DNA of 24,059 nt, from assembly GCA_937910305.1 (NCBI GenBank), contig CALEPS010000033.1, positions 1 through 24,059 of the forward strand. Direction: 5' to 3'. Each line of letters opens with the position of its first letter. The stretch's first letter is position 1. A program made the translations under genes and the position numbers. The notes beneath the pieces were generated by a model, which did no database searches, was not told the origin of the DNA, and saw only the letters and a program-made list of their open reading frames with translations. This DNA is from an uncultured Bacteroidales bacterium. GTDB taxonomy: Bacteria > Bacteroidota > Bacteroidia > Bacteroidales > Paludibacteraceae. This document shows, piece after piece, positions 1 to 7,326 of this stretch.

Positions 1-20
1 TCAAAAATTCCGCTCAAAAA

Positions 21-52
21 CTTGCGTATGTGCAATTTTTGTTGTACCTTTG
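21..52 (+). promoter_or_regulatory. Bacteroidota-type promoter for the first lipoprotein gene
   Basis: CTTG at 21-24 (a -33 box with one change from TTTG), a 20-base spacer, then TACCTTTG at 45-52, a full match to the -7 consensus TAnnTTTG. Transcription would start near 58-60, giving a leader of about 27 bases before the ATG at 86. The spacer length is the same as at six other promoters in the window. Confidence 0.75.
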
Positions 53-85
53 CAGCCAAATTGGGATTTTAACTAAAAAACGATT

Positions 86-535
86 ATGAGAAAATACTTA
101 TTTATCTGTATGATGGCAGTAATGGGCGTATTGCTCTCCGGATGTGAGAAAGGCCAGCCGTTCCATAAGAAGACCATTGACCTGACGGTGACTTCTGCGC
201 AATGGGATTTTGACCAGAGCGCGAACATGTTCTTCTGCCATTTCGACATTCCCGAACTCACGGAGAACGTATATAACTACGCCGAGGTGAGCGTGAGCCA
301 CGAGTACAACAGCGGCAAGAACAACGCCTACCAGGTAGCGCTTCCGGAGACGATCTACAAGCAGATTGAGATCCAGGATACCGACAGCACCACCACCCCC
401 TATTTCTACCAGCAACATATCGACTATGCCGTAGGTGTAGGGTTCGTAGAGGTATTCTGCACCATCTCCGATTTCTATTACGAGGAAGGCTGGACACCGG
501 ATCCTATGCTGTTCCGGTTGCAGATGAGCTATTAA
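86..535 (+). CDS. Small secreted lipoprotein, family not recognised
   Basis: This 149-residue protein has a short basic N-terminus (MRKY), a hydrophobic stretch and a lipobox LLSGC with the cysteine at residue 20, so it should be lipidated and held in the inner or outer membrane facing the periplasm or the cell surface. The rest is polar and rich in aromatic residues, with alternating patterns that suggest an all-beta fold; no catalytic motif is visible. The ATG at 86 lies just downstream of a well-formed promoter, which fixes the start. The next gene begins after a short repeat-filled gap. Small lipoproteins of this type are common in Bacteroidales and mostly have no known role; I do not recognise the family. 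Confidence 0.8.
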   Translation: MRKYLFICMMAVMGVLLSGCEKGQPFHKKTIDLTVTSAQWDFDQSANMFFCHFDIPELTENVYNYAEVSVSHEYNSGKNNAYQVALPETIYKQIEIQDTDSTTTPYFYQQHIDYAVGVGFVEVFCTISDFYYEEGWTPDPMLFRLQMSY

Positions 536-536
536 A

Positions 537-570
537 GGATTCGTAATCCGTAATTCGTAATCCGTAATCC
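537..570 (+). repeat. Intergenic microrepeat (GGATTCGTAATCC / GTAATTCGTAATCC units)
   Basis: Overlapping copies of CGTAATCC and CGTAATTC follow one another immediately after the lipoprotein stop codon. GGATT-CGT-AATCC at 537-549 can form a small hairpin. The repeat abuts, and reads in frame into, the extreme 5' end of the DAHP synthase gene, where the start codon should be. Confidence 0.7.
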
Positions 571-571
571 G

Positions 572-1567
572 ATTTACATATTAGGTCCCTGTTCAGCGGA
601 GAGCCGCGAGCAGGTAGTACTCACCGCGGGGCAGATAAAGGCCGTTTGCGGTGAGACGCCTTTTATTTTCCGCGCGGGCGCATGGAAGCCGCGCACGAGT
701 CCGCACACGTTCCGCGGCGTAGGCGAAGAGGCATTGGAATGGCTGGCAGAGGTGAAGAAGGCGTTTGGCATGGATGTTGCGACAGAGGTAGCAACTCCGG
801 AGCATGTACAGAAAGCCATAGCCGCCGGTATTGACTACCTGTGGATTGGCGCCAGGACAAGTGCAAACCCGATGGCGGTGGAAAACCTCACCCAGGCCCT
901 CTCCTCAAGAGAGGGAGGACAGATAAAGGGCATATTGATTAAGAACCCGGTGAATGAAGACGCGGCGCTATGGATAGGCAACATAGAGCGGTTTGAGAAG
1001 ACAGGGATACCCGTCCTGGCGGTACATAGAGGTTGCGGGCACCGTCCTTGCTGGGCGATGGCGCATCAGGTGCGGCTGGCGCGGCCGGACATACCGATGC
1101 TGCTGGACCCGAGCCACATGAGCGGCGATTCCGCCAAAGTGCCGGAACTGATGAACAAGATATACGAGCTGGGTCTGGACGGAGCGATGGTAGAGGTGCA
1201 TTGCCATCCGGAGCAAGCGCTGTCGGACGCCAAGCAGCAGATAGAGCCTTCTTCATTAGCGAAGATAGTCGAAAGTCAAAAGTCGAAAGTCGAAAGCAAA
1301 AAGACCGAATTGAATTGGTTGCGGGCGGAGATAGACGAGCTGGACGAGAAACTATGGGACACGATAGCCGCACGAATGGACGTCAGCCGGCGGATAGGAG
1401 AATGGAAGAAAGCCAACGGCGTAGCACCACTCCAGCCGGAACGGTACGAGATGATAGTTGAAAGACTAAAAGCCCCCCAGCCCCCTAAAGGGGGAGGATT
1501 GCGGACGGAATTTAAGTTGGCGTTATGGGAGTTAATTCATGAGGAGAGCCTGCGTCAGCAAAGCTGA
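572..1567 (+). CDS. Bifunctional DAHP synthase / chorismate mutase (5' end uncertain)
   Basis: This fusion joins the first step of the shikimate pathway (PEP plus erythrose 4-phosphate to DAHP) to chorismate mutase (chorismate to prephenate). Open-frame translation from 572 gives YILGPCSAES, the PEP-site motif, then RAGAWKPRTSP, GARTSANP, IKNPVN and LLDPSHMSG, a KDO8P-synthase-type class I/II barrel. The last ~95 residues form an AroQ-type mutase: LRAEIDELD, RMDVSRRIGEWKK, QPERYE and IHEESLRQQ. An in-frame TAA lies at 551-553. Between it and GPCSAES there is no ATG, GTG or TTG, only ATC (560), ATT (572) and ATA (578). I place the start at ATT 572 only because it keeps the motif. The TTG at 734 would delete the GPCSAES and RAGAWKPR motifs and is unlikely. 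Three repeat elements lie in frame inside the gene (897-915, 1267-1303, 1471-1500). Confidence 0.85.
   Translation: MYILGPCSAESREQVVLTAGQIKAVCGETPFIFRAGAWKPRTSPHTFRGVGEEALEWLAEVKKAFGMDVATEVATPEHVQKAIAAGIDYLWIGARTSANPMAVENLTQALSSREGGQIKGILIKNPVNEDAALWIGNIERFEKTGIPVLAVHRGCGHRPCWAMAHQVRLARPDIPMLLDPSHMSGDSAKVPELMNKIYELGLDGAMVEVHCHPEQALSDAKQQIEPSSLAKIVESQKSKVESKKTELNWLRAEIDELDEKLWDTIAARMDVSRRIGEWKKANGVAPLQPERYEMIVERLKAPQPPKGGGLRTEFKLALWELIHEESLRQQS
897..915 (+). repeat. Palindromic element inside the DAHP synthase domain
   Basis: CCCTCTC-CTCAA-GAGAGGG is a perfect 7-bp stem with a 5-base loop, embedded in a longer C-rich/G-rich stretch (about 889-920). It is translated as part of NLTQALSSREGGQIKG, directly before the IKNPVN motif. 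It shares the flanks CCCAG and GGGAGGA with the element at 1471-1500. Confidence 0.6.
1267..1303 (+). repeat. In-frame AAAGTCGA microrepeat in the interdomain linker
   Basis: Tandem copies of GTCGAAA/GTCAAAA encode a lysine- and serine-rich stretch (ESQKSKVESKK) exactly between the DAHP synthase barrel and the chorismate mutase helix. The same unit in the same orientation recurs outside genes at 23907-23938. Confidence 0.7.
1471..1500 (+). repeat. Palindromic C-rich/G-rich element inside the chorismate mutase domain
   Basis: CCCCC-TAAA-GGGGG (1481-1494) with flanking CCCAG and GGAGGA. It is translated as KAPQPPKGGG, interrupting the mutase helices between IVERL and GLRTEF. It looks like an inserted repeat rather than conserved protein sequence. 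Confidence 0.65.
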
Positions 1568-1613
1568 CGAATTAAAAATTCAAAATTAAAAATTCAAAAT
1601 TAAGAATTACGAA
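1568..1613 (+). repeat. AT-rich intergenic microrepeat (AATTAAAAATTCAAAA units)
   Basis: About three imperfect copies of a ~16-base AATTAAAAATTCAAAA unit, ending in AAGAATTACGAA, fill the gap between the DAHP synthase stop codon and the TTG start of the next gene. No promoter consensus is visible in it. It may serve as an unstructured, AT-rich translation leader. Confidence 0.65.
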
Positions 1614-4451
1614 TTGAAAAAGTTAAGGTACATAGTAATTTTGATCTTATGCTTCGCCGGGATGGCGAGTGCGCAGGAGGTGACAAGTATATCGGGTACG
1701 GTAGTGGACGGCGACACGGGCGAGACACTGCCGTTCGTACAGATATATTTCTTGAAATCAACCACCAGCAAAGGCATGATCCCGTCGGAGATAGGTACGA
1801 CGAGCGATATAGACGGTAACTTCTCCATCAGCAACAGTGCCGGCTACAACACGCTGAACTTCCAGATGTTGGGCTACAAGACCGAAATGCTGACCCTCCG
1901 CAAGGGTCAGAACCGCAAGAACGTGAAGGTCAAGATGACTCCTGACGTTTACGGTCTGCAAGATATCGTCGTGACACCAAAGAACCGTAAGCGTGACTAC
2001 AAACGTAAAGGCAATCCGGCCGTAGAGTTGATCAAGAACGTGATCGCCCACAAGGACTCGTTCTACGTTACCTCTATGCCGCAATACACCGCGAAGAGCT
2101 ACAGCCGTATGTCCTTCGCGCTGGATAACATCAAAGTGAACTGGGAGAAACCATTCTGGAAGAAATTCAATTTTATCCAGAAATATATCGACACGACGGG
2201 CGTCTATCCCAACGTGACTATCTCCATCCGTGAGCACCTCAATTCGGAATACTACCAGCGCAAGCCCCACCGCGAGAAGAAGATATTAGAGAAGAAACGT
2301 GTGTTCGGAGTGGAGGATTTAGTGTCGCAGGGTTCATTCCAAGAGAACGTCAATGCGATTTTCAAGGACGTGGATATCAACGACAACAGCATGAACCTGC
2401 TGTTTAACCGATTTGTTTCTCCGCTGAGTTCCACCCTTGCCGTGACATTCTACCAATATTACATCATGGATACCATCATGGTGGACGGCTATCCGTGTAT
2501 TGACCTGGCTTTTGTACCGGTTAACTCAGAGAGTTACGGTTTCACGGGTCACCTCTATATCGTCAACGACTCCACCTTCCGTCTCAAGAAATACGCGATC
2601 AACGTACCGCCGGACATCAACCTCAATTTCGTAAGCAACTATTCGGTGGAGCATAGTTACAAACAGTTAGAGAACGGTATCTGGGCACCGGACAGGACGA
2701 CCACGTATGCCAAATTCTATGTTCTGAATAACAAACGGGGTATGTTAGCCCGCCAGACGAAGATCTACACGGACTGGGATCTGGAGACACCTATTCCCCG
2801 TGAAACTTTCTCGAGTCTGACGGCAGACGAGATAGAGACAAATGACTCCACGGCTCAACGGTTCGGTGCAGCCGCATGGGATACACTTCGTCCAGAACCG
2901 CTCTCATGGTACGAGAATTCGGTATATGATTTGGTACGCGAAGCGACAGACAACCCGAGTATAGCCAGTCTGGTAGCCACCGTAAACGCCATCACTTCAG
3001 AATATGTTGCCACCACCCCCGCCCGCGATCTGGACGAGAGTAAGTTCGATTTCGGTCCGATATACAATTTCGTAAGTTGGAATAAGTTGGAAGGCGTCCG
3101 CGTGCGTGTAGGCGGTGCGAGCACGGCGAGGCTGCACGACCAGTTTTTCTTCCGCGGATATGTAGCTTTCGGTACGACAGACCTGCGACCGAAATACAAC
3201 GCTACCTTGGTATGGACTTTCGACAAACACAAGAGCCAGCCGTACGACGGGTTAAGACACCATATCCAGATAGGTGCGCAATACGACGTAGAGGAGCCGG
3301 GACAGAACACCGACATCATCCGTCGTGACCATATCTTGGCATCTATTCCTACGAGCAAACCAACGCTGCCGTTTGCACAGTATGTATTCCATGCCAAAGC
3401 GGAATACATGAAAGAATGGCGCAACAAACTATCAATCCGCGCCTCCTTCGATTTCACAAACAACGAAGCTGCCGGTGTACTAAGTTACGATAAGGTAAAC
3501 TGGACGATGGCTGCAGATTCGAGTTGGAGCAAGACATACACGAACATAGGATCATACCGTAATTACGAGGGAATGGTTGAGTTGGAGTATTCGCCGGGCA
3601 GCCGGATCTATATCGACCGTATGGGTATTCGCAGTCCTTTTGCTATCGAAAAGGACGCTCCTACCTTCAAGTTGACGCACTACGTAGGCTATCTGGACGA
3701 TCGGCATAACGGCGGCGACGGATTTATCTACAACCGGACAGAGTTCCTCTTCGACAAACGATTCTGGTTCTCCGCTTTCGGTCACCTGGATCTGCGTGTA
3801 CAGACCGGTATGCTATGGCAAAAAGCACCGTTTACCAAATTGTATATTCCGCAGAGCAGCACCAGTATTTTCCTGGCTCAGCGCGCATTCAACCAGATGA
3901 AGCCGATGGAGTTCATGATGGACGAATACGTAGCGCTTTATGCGACGTATTATTTCAAGGGTTGGATCCTGAACCGCATACCGGGTATCAACAAACTGAA
4001 ACTGCGCGGCGTAGTTAGTTTCAGCGGCATATACGGCGGTTTGACGAAGAAAAACAACCCTTATCTAGAGGGTAATAGCGGTTTGTACGATTTCCCGCAC
4101 ACACCCTGGGAGAACGGTATCGTCGATAATGCATTCGACCACAACGGGTATATCCAAGACGGCTATCGCACGAGCTCCCCTATCGGCAAACTGCCGTACA
4201 TGGAGTTAACTGCGGGTTTCGAGAATATTCTCAAATTCATTCGCATCGACTACGTACGCCGATTAACCTATAACGACTACGAATTGCCGTATATGATCCA
4301 AAAGATGGAACCAAAAGATGCCGACCATCCTACCGAAGGTTTCCAGCCGGCGGTAGATGCAGACGGGCATCCTGTAATGATCCATGGTCGCCGCCGCATA
4401 GGCGCCTGGGGAAGAAACGGCGTGAAGATCACCTTTAGATTTGCATTATAA
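1614..4451 (+). CDS. Outer-membrane protein: carboxypeptidase-regulatory-like domain plus DUF5686
   Basis: This 945-residue protein begins with a signal peptide (KKLRYIVILILCFAGMASAQ). Residues ~25-110 form a carboxypeptidase-regulatory-like beta-sandwich (ISGTVVDGDTGETLPFVQI, DGNFSI, LGYKTE), the module that precedes many Bacteroidota outer-membrane barrels. The remainder matches the DUF5686 type: a central region followed by many amphipathic strands with aromatic girdles, ending in GVKITFRFAL, a plausible final beta strand. It is probably a surface barrel whose substrate is unknown. No ATG is available near the signal peptide, so translation most likely starts at TTG 1614. The PorT-like gene follows after 3 bases and should be co-transcribed and co-translated. 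Confidence 0.85.
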   Translation: MKKLRYIVILILCFAGMASAQEVTSISGTVVDGDTGETLPFVQIYFLKSTTSKGMIPSEIGTTSDIDGNFSISNSAGYNTLNFQMLGYKTEMLTLRKGQNRKNVKVKMTPDVYGLQDIVVTPKNRKRDYKRKGNPAVELIKNVIAHKDSFYVTSMPQYTAKSYSRMSFALDNIKVNWEKPFWKKFNFIQKYIDTTGVYPNVTISIREHLNSEYYQRKPHREKKILEKKRVFGVEDLVSQGSFQENVNAIFKDVDINDNSMNLLFNRFVSPLSSTLAVTFYQYYIMDTIMVDGYPCIDLAFVPVNSESYGFTGHLYIVNDSTFRLKKYAINVPPDINLNFVSNYSVEHSYKQLENGIWAPDRTTTYAKFYVLNNKRGMLARQTKIYTDWDLETPIPRETFSSLTADEIETNDSTAQRFGAAAWDTLRPEPLSWYENSVYDLVREATDNPSIASLVATVNAITSEYVATTPARDLDESKFDFGPIYNFVSWNKLEGVRVRVGGASTARLHDQFFFRGYVAFGTTDLRPKYNATLVWTFDKHKSQPYDGLRHHIQIGAQYDVEEPGQNTDIIRRDHILASIPTSKPTLPFAQYVFHAKAEYMKEWRNKLSIRASFDFTNNEAAGVLSYDKVNWTMAADSSWSKTYTNIGSYRNYEGMVELEYSPGSRIYIDRMGIRSPFAIEKDAPTFKLTHYVGYLDDRHNGGDGFIYNRTEFLFDKRFWFSAFGHLDLRVQTGMLWQKAPFTKLYIPQSSTSIFLAQRAFNQMKPMEFMMDEYVALYATYYFKGWILNRIPGINKLKLRGVVSFSGIYGGLTKKNNPYLEGNSGLYDFPHTPWENGIVDNAFDHNGYIQDGYRTSSPIGKLPYMELTAGFENILKFIRIDYVRRLTYNDYELPYMIQKMEPKDADHPTEGFQPAVDADGHPVMIHGRRRIGAWGRNGVKITFRFAL

Positions 4452-4454
4452 GCC

Positions 4455-5246
4455 ATGAAAAGAATAGTATTAATTTGGAGTATAGCGACCCTCTCTCTAA
4501 GCCTGGCGGCTCAGAACAAGGACACGAAAATACAGCTCTCGCTAGAAGAGGCGAAGGCTAAGTTAGTGGAATTTAACACCGAGCGTATGTTGGATTCGCT
4601 GGACCAAGAGAAACTGCCGAAATTAGTGTCCGGAGGTCTATTAGCCGGAGTGAATACGAGTAACTTCATCATCACACGCGCTCACCACACGATGAGTTCG
4701 TATATGCGTGTCGGCGGAGAATTAGGCGGATTTTTGGATTTTGCTGTAACACAACATTTCGCTATCCAGCCGCAAGTGATCTTCACGGCGCATCAGAACT
4801 ATTTCGCAGTAACGGATAGTGCGAACCATTTATGGTCCTTCGGCGTAGATATACCGATTTATTTCTTAGGCCGATTCGGTAATATGGAGAAAGGTTATAT
4901 CCAGTTCGGCGGCGGTATATTCACGCATTTCACTTTTGCATCGAATATCACGAATAAATTCAAGAACTTAGATGACCCGGTAGCGGCAGGTATGCCAATG
5001 CGGATGAAAGCGGAAGAACCTCCGACATATGATTATAGCCGACTTTACAGCCTGCATAATAACCATTTCGGCATATGCGCAACAGTAGGATACGAGTTCC
5101 CGATAGGCATTCAAATCAATGCGCAATACAAAGTCAGCCTGTCGGATATAGCAGGCTTCTACAGCGAAAACAAAGGCAAAGAAATCGCAAACGCACTGAT
5201 CTATCCGCAATCGGTTTCTTTAGGAATCGGTTACCGCTGGAAATAA
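4455..5246 (+). CDS. PorT-like outer-membrane beta-barrel protein
   Basis: This 263-residue protein has a signal peptide (KRIVLIWSIATLSLSLAAQ), a short charged helical segment (residues ~25-60) and then repeated amphipathic strands (GGLLAGVNTSNF, MRVGGELGGFLDF, YIQFGGGIFTHF, GYEFPIGIQINAQYKVSL), ending SLGIGYRWK. This is the eight-strand PorT/OmpA-like barrel pattern common in Bacteroidota. It lies 3 bases downstream of the DUF5686 protein, so the two probably act in the same envelope process. Its last 16 bases overlap the 3' end of the convergent phosphotransferase gene. I infer the family from strand pattern only, not from a specific signature. Confidence 0.8.
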   Translation: MKRIVLIWSIATLSLSLAAQNKDTKIQLSLEEAKAKLVEFNTERMLDSLDQEKLPKLVSGGLLAGVNTSNFIITRAHHTMSSYMRVGGELGGFLDFAVTQHFAIQPQVIFTAHQNYFAVTDSANHLWSFGVDIPIYFLGRFGNMEKGYIQFGGGIFTHFTFASNITNKFKNLDDPVAAGMPMRMKAEEPPTYDYSRLYSLHNNHFGICATVGYEFPIGIQINAQYKVSLSDIAGFYSENKGKEIANALIYPQSVSLGIGYRWK

Positions 5247-6973
5247 TTATTCCTGATCAGGCGGTCGGACAACGGAAAGGCTTCATCCTCAAGGATGGGC
5301 CTTTTTTGTGCCGGGTCCATGAGGTTGATCCCGAATCCACGCCACCTATAGTCCTCCGCTCCGACGAGCGCCCGATAAGTAGGATAAATATCCATCTGGT
5401 AACAATCCCCGGTATAATGCGGGTTACCGCTGATCTTAGGCGAATAGATCACGAGCGGCAGGCAGTCGTCATCCGGTGTGAGGGACGAGATCCACTCCCA
5501 CTCCGTGCCGGCATGTTTCTTCGACCAGCGGCGCGCATAGCGCAACATCTGCTGACGTTTCTCATGGTGCAAGATCCGGTGGTCGCCCGTGAAGACGATG
5601 GTATAGTTCTGCAGGATCGGGTCTGTCTCTATCTTACGGATGAAATAACCCAGGCCGTCGTCCAAAGCATTGAATCCCCGGATAAAATTATACATCACCC
5701 ACGGCATGGACTTAGGCAGTTCGAGACGCGAATATTTCTCATTCACGAAGGGCGCATGGGTGGATTGGGTGATACATTGTATATAGCGATAACCCTCATC
5801 CACAAGGGAGTCAAGTTTCTGGAAAAGGATCGTATCTATATCCGTGTAGCAGATCGTCGAGTCATATCCGTATGCCGGCGACATAGCAGTCTGGTTCCAG
5901 ACACAGGTATCATGCGGTAGAAGACATATAGCACTATCCGGCGCGAGTTTCATGATAGCAGGGAAGGTGTTGCGCGGGTAATGGAGACAAGTTGCTCCGG
6001 CATTAATAGGCAGCAGACCGGAGTTAACGATCATCTGCCCATCCGCCGAAGGCGCGCCTACTATCTGAGTATGGATACGGTTGGCATAGAACGTATGGTC
6101 ATTCTTAGTCAGGCGGTAGAGGTTTGGCATAATCTGCGGCGTCAGAACCCAGTTCTCCAGACTTTCGAGCAATACGATGATCAGCGGGCTATCGAGCAAG
6201 ACCGAGTCCTCACCGCTGTCCAGATGCGCCATTAAGGCATAATCATGCGGAGTAAGAGGCCTATCCGGTTGAATCTCGTTGATCATGAGATAATAATCCG
6301 AAGTGATGTAAAGCGGCGAATAGAGAACCGATGTGTTCGCTACGGTAGTAGGAAAATCCGTGCCATAGACGGGTTCCCGGTGCTCACGGATAAAAGGCAC
6401 GGCATCGTATGCGGCTTCGGTCTGCGTAGTTTTCTTCTTATCATTGACATAGAGTGCCTCCGCTCCGAGACGCGTTCCTACCGCCAAGAGCAACATCCCC
6501 AGCCATGCCTGCCAACAACGTTTAGAAGAAGTAGTAAAGAAATAAATACAACTGAACAGGGCGGTGAGACCATAGAAAAGGAGGTCTATCCCCCACTCGA
6601 TATAGATGAGGACCGACCAGAAATAACCATGCAGGTTTCCGGACATATTAAACGCCTCTGCATCCAGCAGGATATGGTTATTGCGCATGTATATCAAGTT
6701 CGCCACAAACCACGTATCAATGACGAGCGAGAGGGCTATGAGCCATCGTTTATCGCGCAAGAGGAAGGTGAAGGAAGCAAAGAGCATGGATGCCGCCAAT
6801 TTGGCTAAGATCATAGCGATCCTATTCTGCGCCGAAGGCTGCAACTCCAGTTCGCGGAAAGCGAAATGGTCAAAGAGAAGCGTCTGCACAAAGATGAGCA
6901 GCGTGAAAAGGGCAAAGACAACCCAGTTAGCTCTGTTGCCGAGCGACAACCATTGTTTGAATTTCTCTCTCAT
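5231..6973 (-). CDS. LtaS-like membrane phosphotransferase / sulfatase-fold protein
   Basis: This 580-residue protein has about five hydrophobic segments in its first 175 residues (roughly 16-33, 52-72, 77-95, 117-146, 153-172) and then an extracytoplasmic alkaline-phosphatase-superfamily domain. Visible landmarks are a metal-ligand glutamate in IIVLLESLENW (E270), a nucleophile segment GAPSADGQM (S309, where LtaS has threonine), STHAPF (H406) and FTGDHR (D464, H465). This is the order of lipoteichoic acid synthase and phosphoethanolamine or phosphoglycerol transferases, so the likely reaction is transfer of a phospho-head-group from a lipid to a glycan or glycolipid in the periplasm. It is the third gene of an operon, with a 4-base ATGA overlap to the small transporter upstream. 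The substrate is not readable from sequence. Confidence 0.85.
   Translation of the reverse strand: MREKFKQWLSLGNRANWVVFALFTLLIFVQTLLFDHFAFRELELQPSAQNRIAMILAKLAASMLFASFTFLLRDKRWLIALSLVIDTWFVANLIYMRNNHILLDAEAFNMSGNLHGYFWSVLIYIEWGIDLLFYGLTALFSCIYFFTTSSKRCWQAWLGMLLLAVGTRLGAEALYVNDKKKTTQTEAAYDAVPFIREHREPVYGTDFPTTVANTSVLYSPLYITSDYYLMINEIQPDRPLTPHDYALMAHLDSGEDSVLLDSPLIIVLLESLENWVLTPQIMPNLYRLTKNDHTFYANRIHTQIVGAPSADGQMIVNSGLLPINAGATCLHYPRNTFPAIMKLAPDSAICLLPHDTCVWNQTAMSPAYGYDSTICYTDIDTILFQKLDSLVDEGYRYIQCITQSTHAPFVNEKYSRLELPKSMPWVMYNFIRGFNALDDGLGYFIRKIETDPILQNYTIVFTGDHRILHHEKRQQMLRYARRWSKKHAGTEWEWISSLTPDDDCLPLVIYSPKISGNPHYTGDCYQMDIYPTYRALVGAEDYRWRGFGINLMDPAQKRPILEDEAFPLSDRLIRNNYFQR
5276..5307 (+). terminator. 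Intrinsic terminator of the + strand operon, inside a converging gene
   Basis: AAAGGC with CATCC, loop TCAA, GGATG with GCCTTT, followed by a run of T (5302-5307). It lies 30 bases past the stop codon of the PorT-like gene. The whole hairpin is also coding sequence (residues ~556-566) of the gene on the opposite strand. Confidence 0.75.
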
Positions 6974-7326
6974 ACTTTAGCAATACAAATACACCCAGCA
7001 ATAATCAACATCACTCCCAGCCATTGCATGAATCCCACCTGCTCATGGAAAATCAGCCACCCTGATAACATACCAAAGATAAATCCAAGGCTCGTCAAAG
7101 GATAGACCTGCGAGAGCGGGTATTTATGAAGCATCCAAAGCCAGAAGAGGTTCGCGCCTATCATTAGGGCGACCGCTATCATCAGCCATGCATTACAGAT
7201 CACATTATGCCAGATGAATGACCAGCTCCACTCCCAGTGAAGTCCCTCCATTGCTAATTTTAATGCCACCTGACTGAACGCCAACATCGCCGTCTGCAGG
7301 AGCATCAGAAGCACCATTGTTATCAT
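6970..7326 (-). CDS. Small EamA/SMR-type membrane protein, possible lipid-glycan flippase subunit
   Basis: This 118-residue protein is almost entirely four hydrophobic helices (residues ~1-22, 45-66, 72-91, 98-117). It has the short drug/metabolite transporter pattern, including the PLSQVYPLTSLGFIFG stretch that resembles the conserved loop/helix of ArnE/ArnF-type and EamA half-length proteins. Proteins of this length work as dimers; ArnE/ArnF flip undecaprenyl-linked sugars, while other members export small cations. ATGA overlaps couple it on both sides, to a GT4 glycosyltransferase and to an LtaS-like enzyme. That context favours flipping a glycolipid or lipid-linked sugar over drug export. 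This is inferred from context, and specificity is unknown. Confidence 0.8.
   Translation of the reverse strand: MITMVLLMLLQTAMLAFSQVALKLAMEGLHWEWSWSFIWHNVICNAWLMIAVALMIGANLFWLWMLHKYPLSQVYPLTSLGFIFGMLSGWLIFHEQVGFMQWLGVMLIIAGCICIAKV

Noticed and set aside
734..1567. DAHP synthase starting at TTG 734
   Set aside because: This start removes the GPCSAES and RAGAWKPR motifs, which are readable in the same frame upstream.
5075..5920. A 281-codon + strand open frame across the phosphotransferase gene
   Set aside because: It runs antisense to conserved active-site coding sequence and through the terminator. It has no promoter or recognisable fold.
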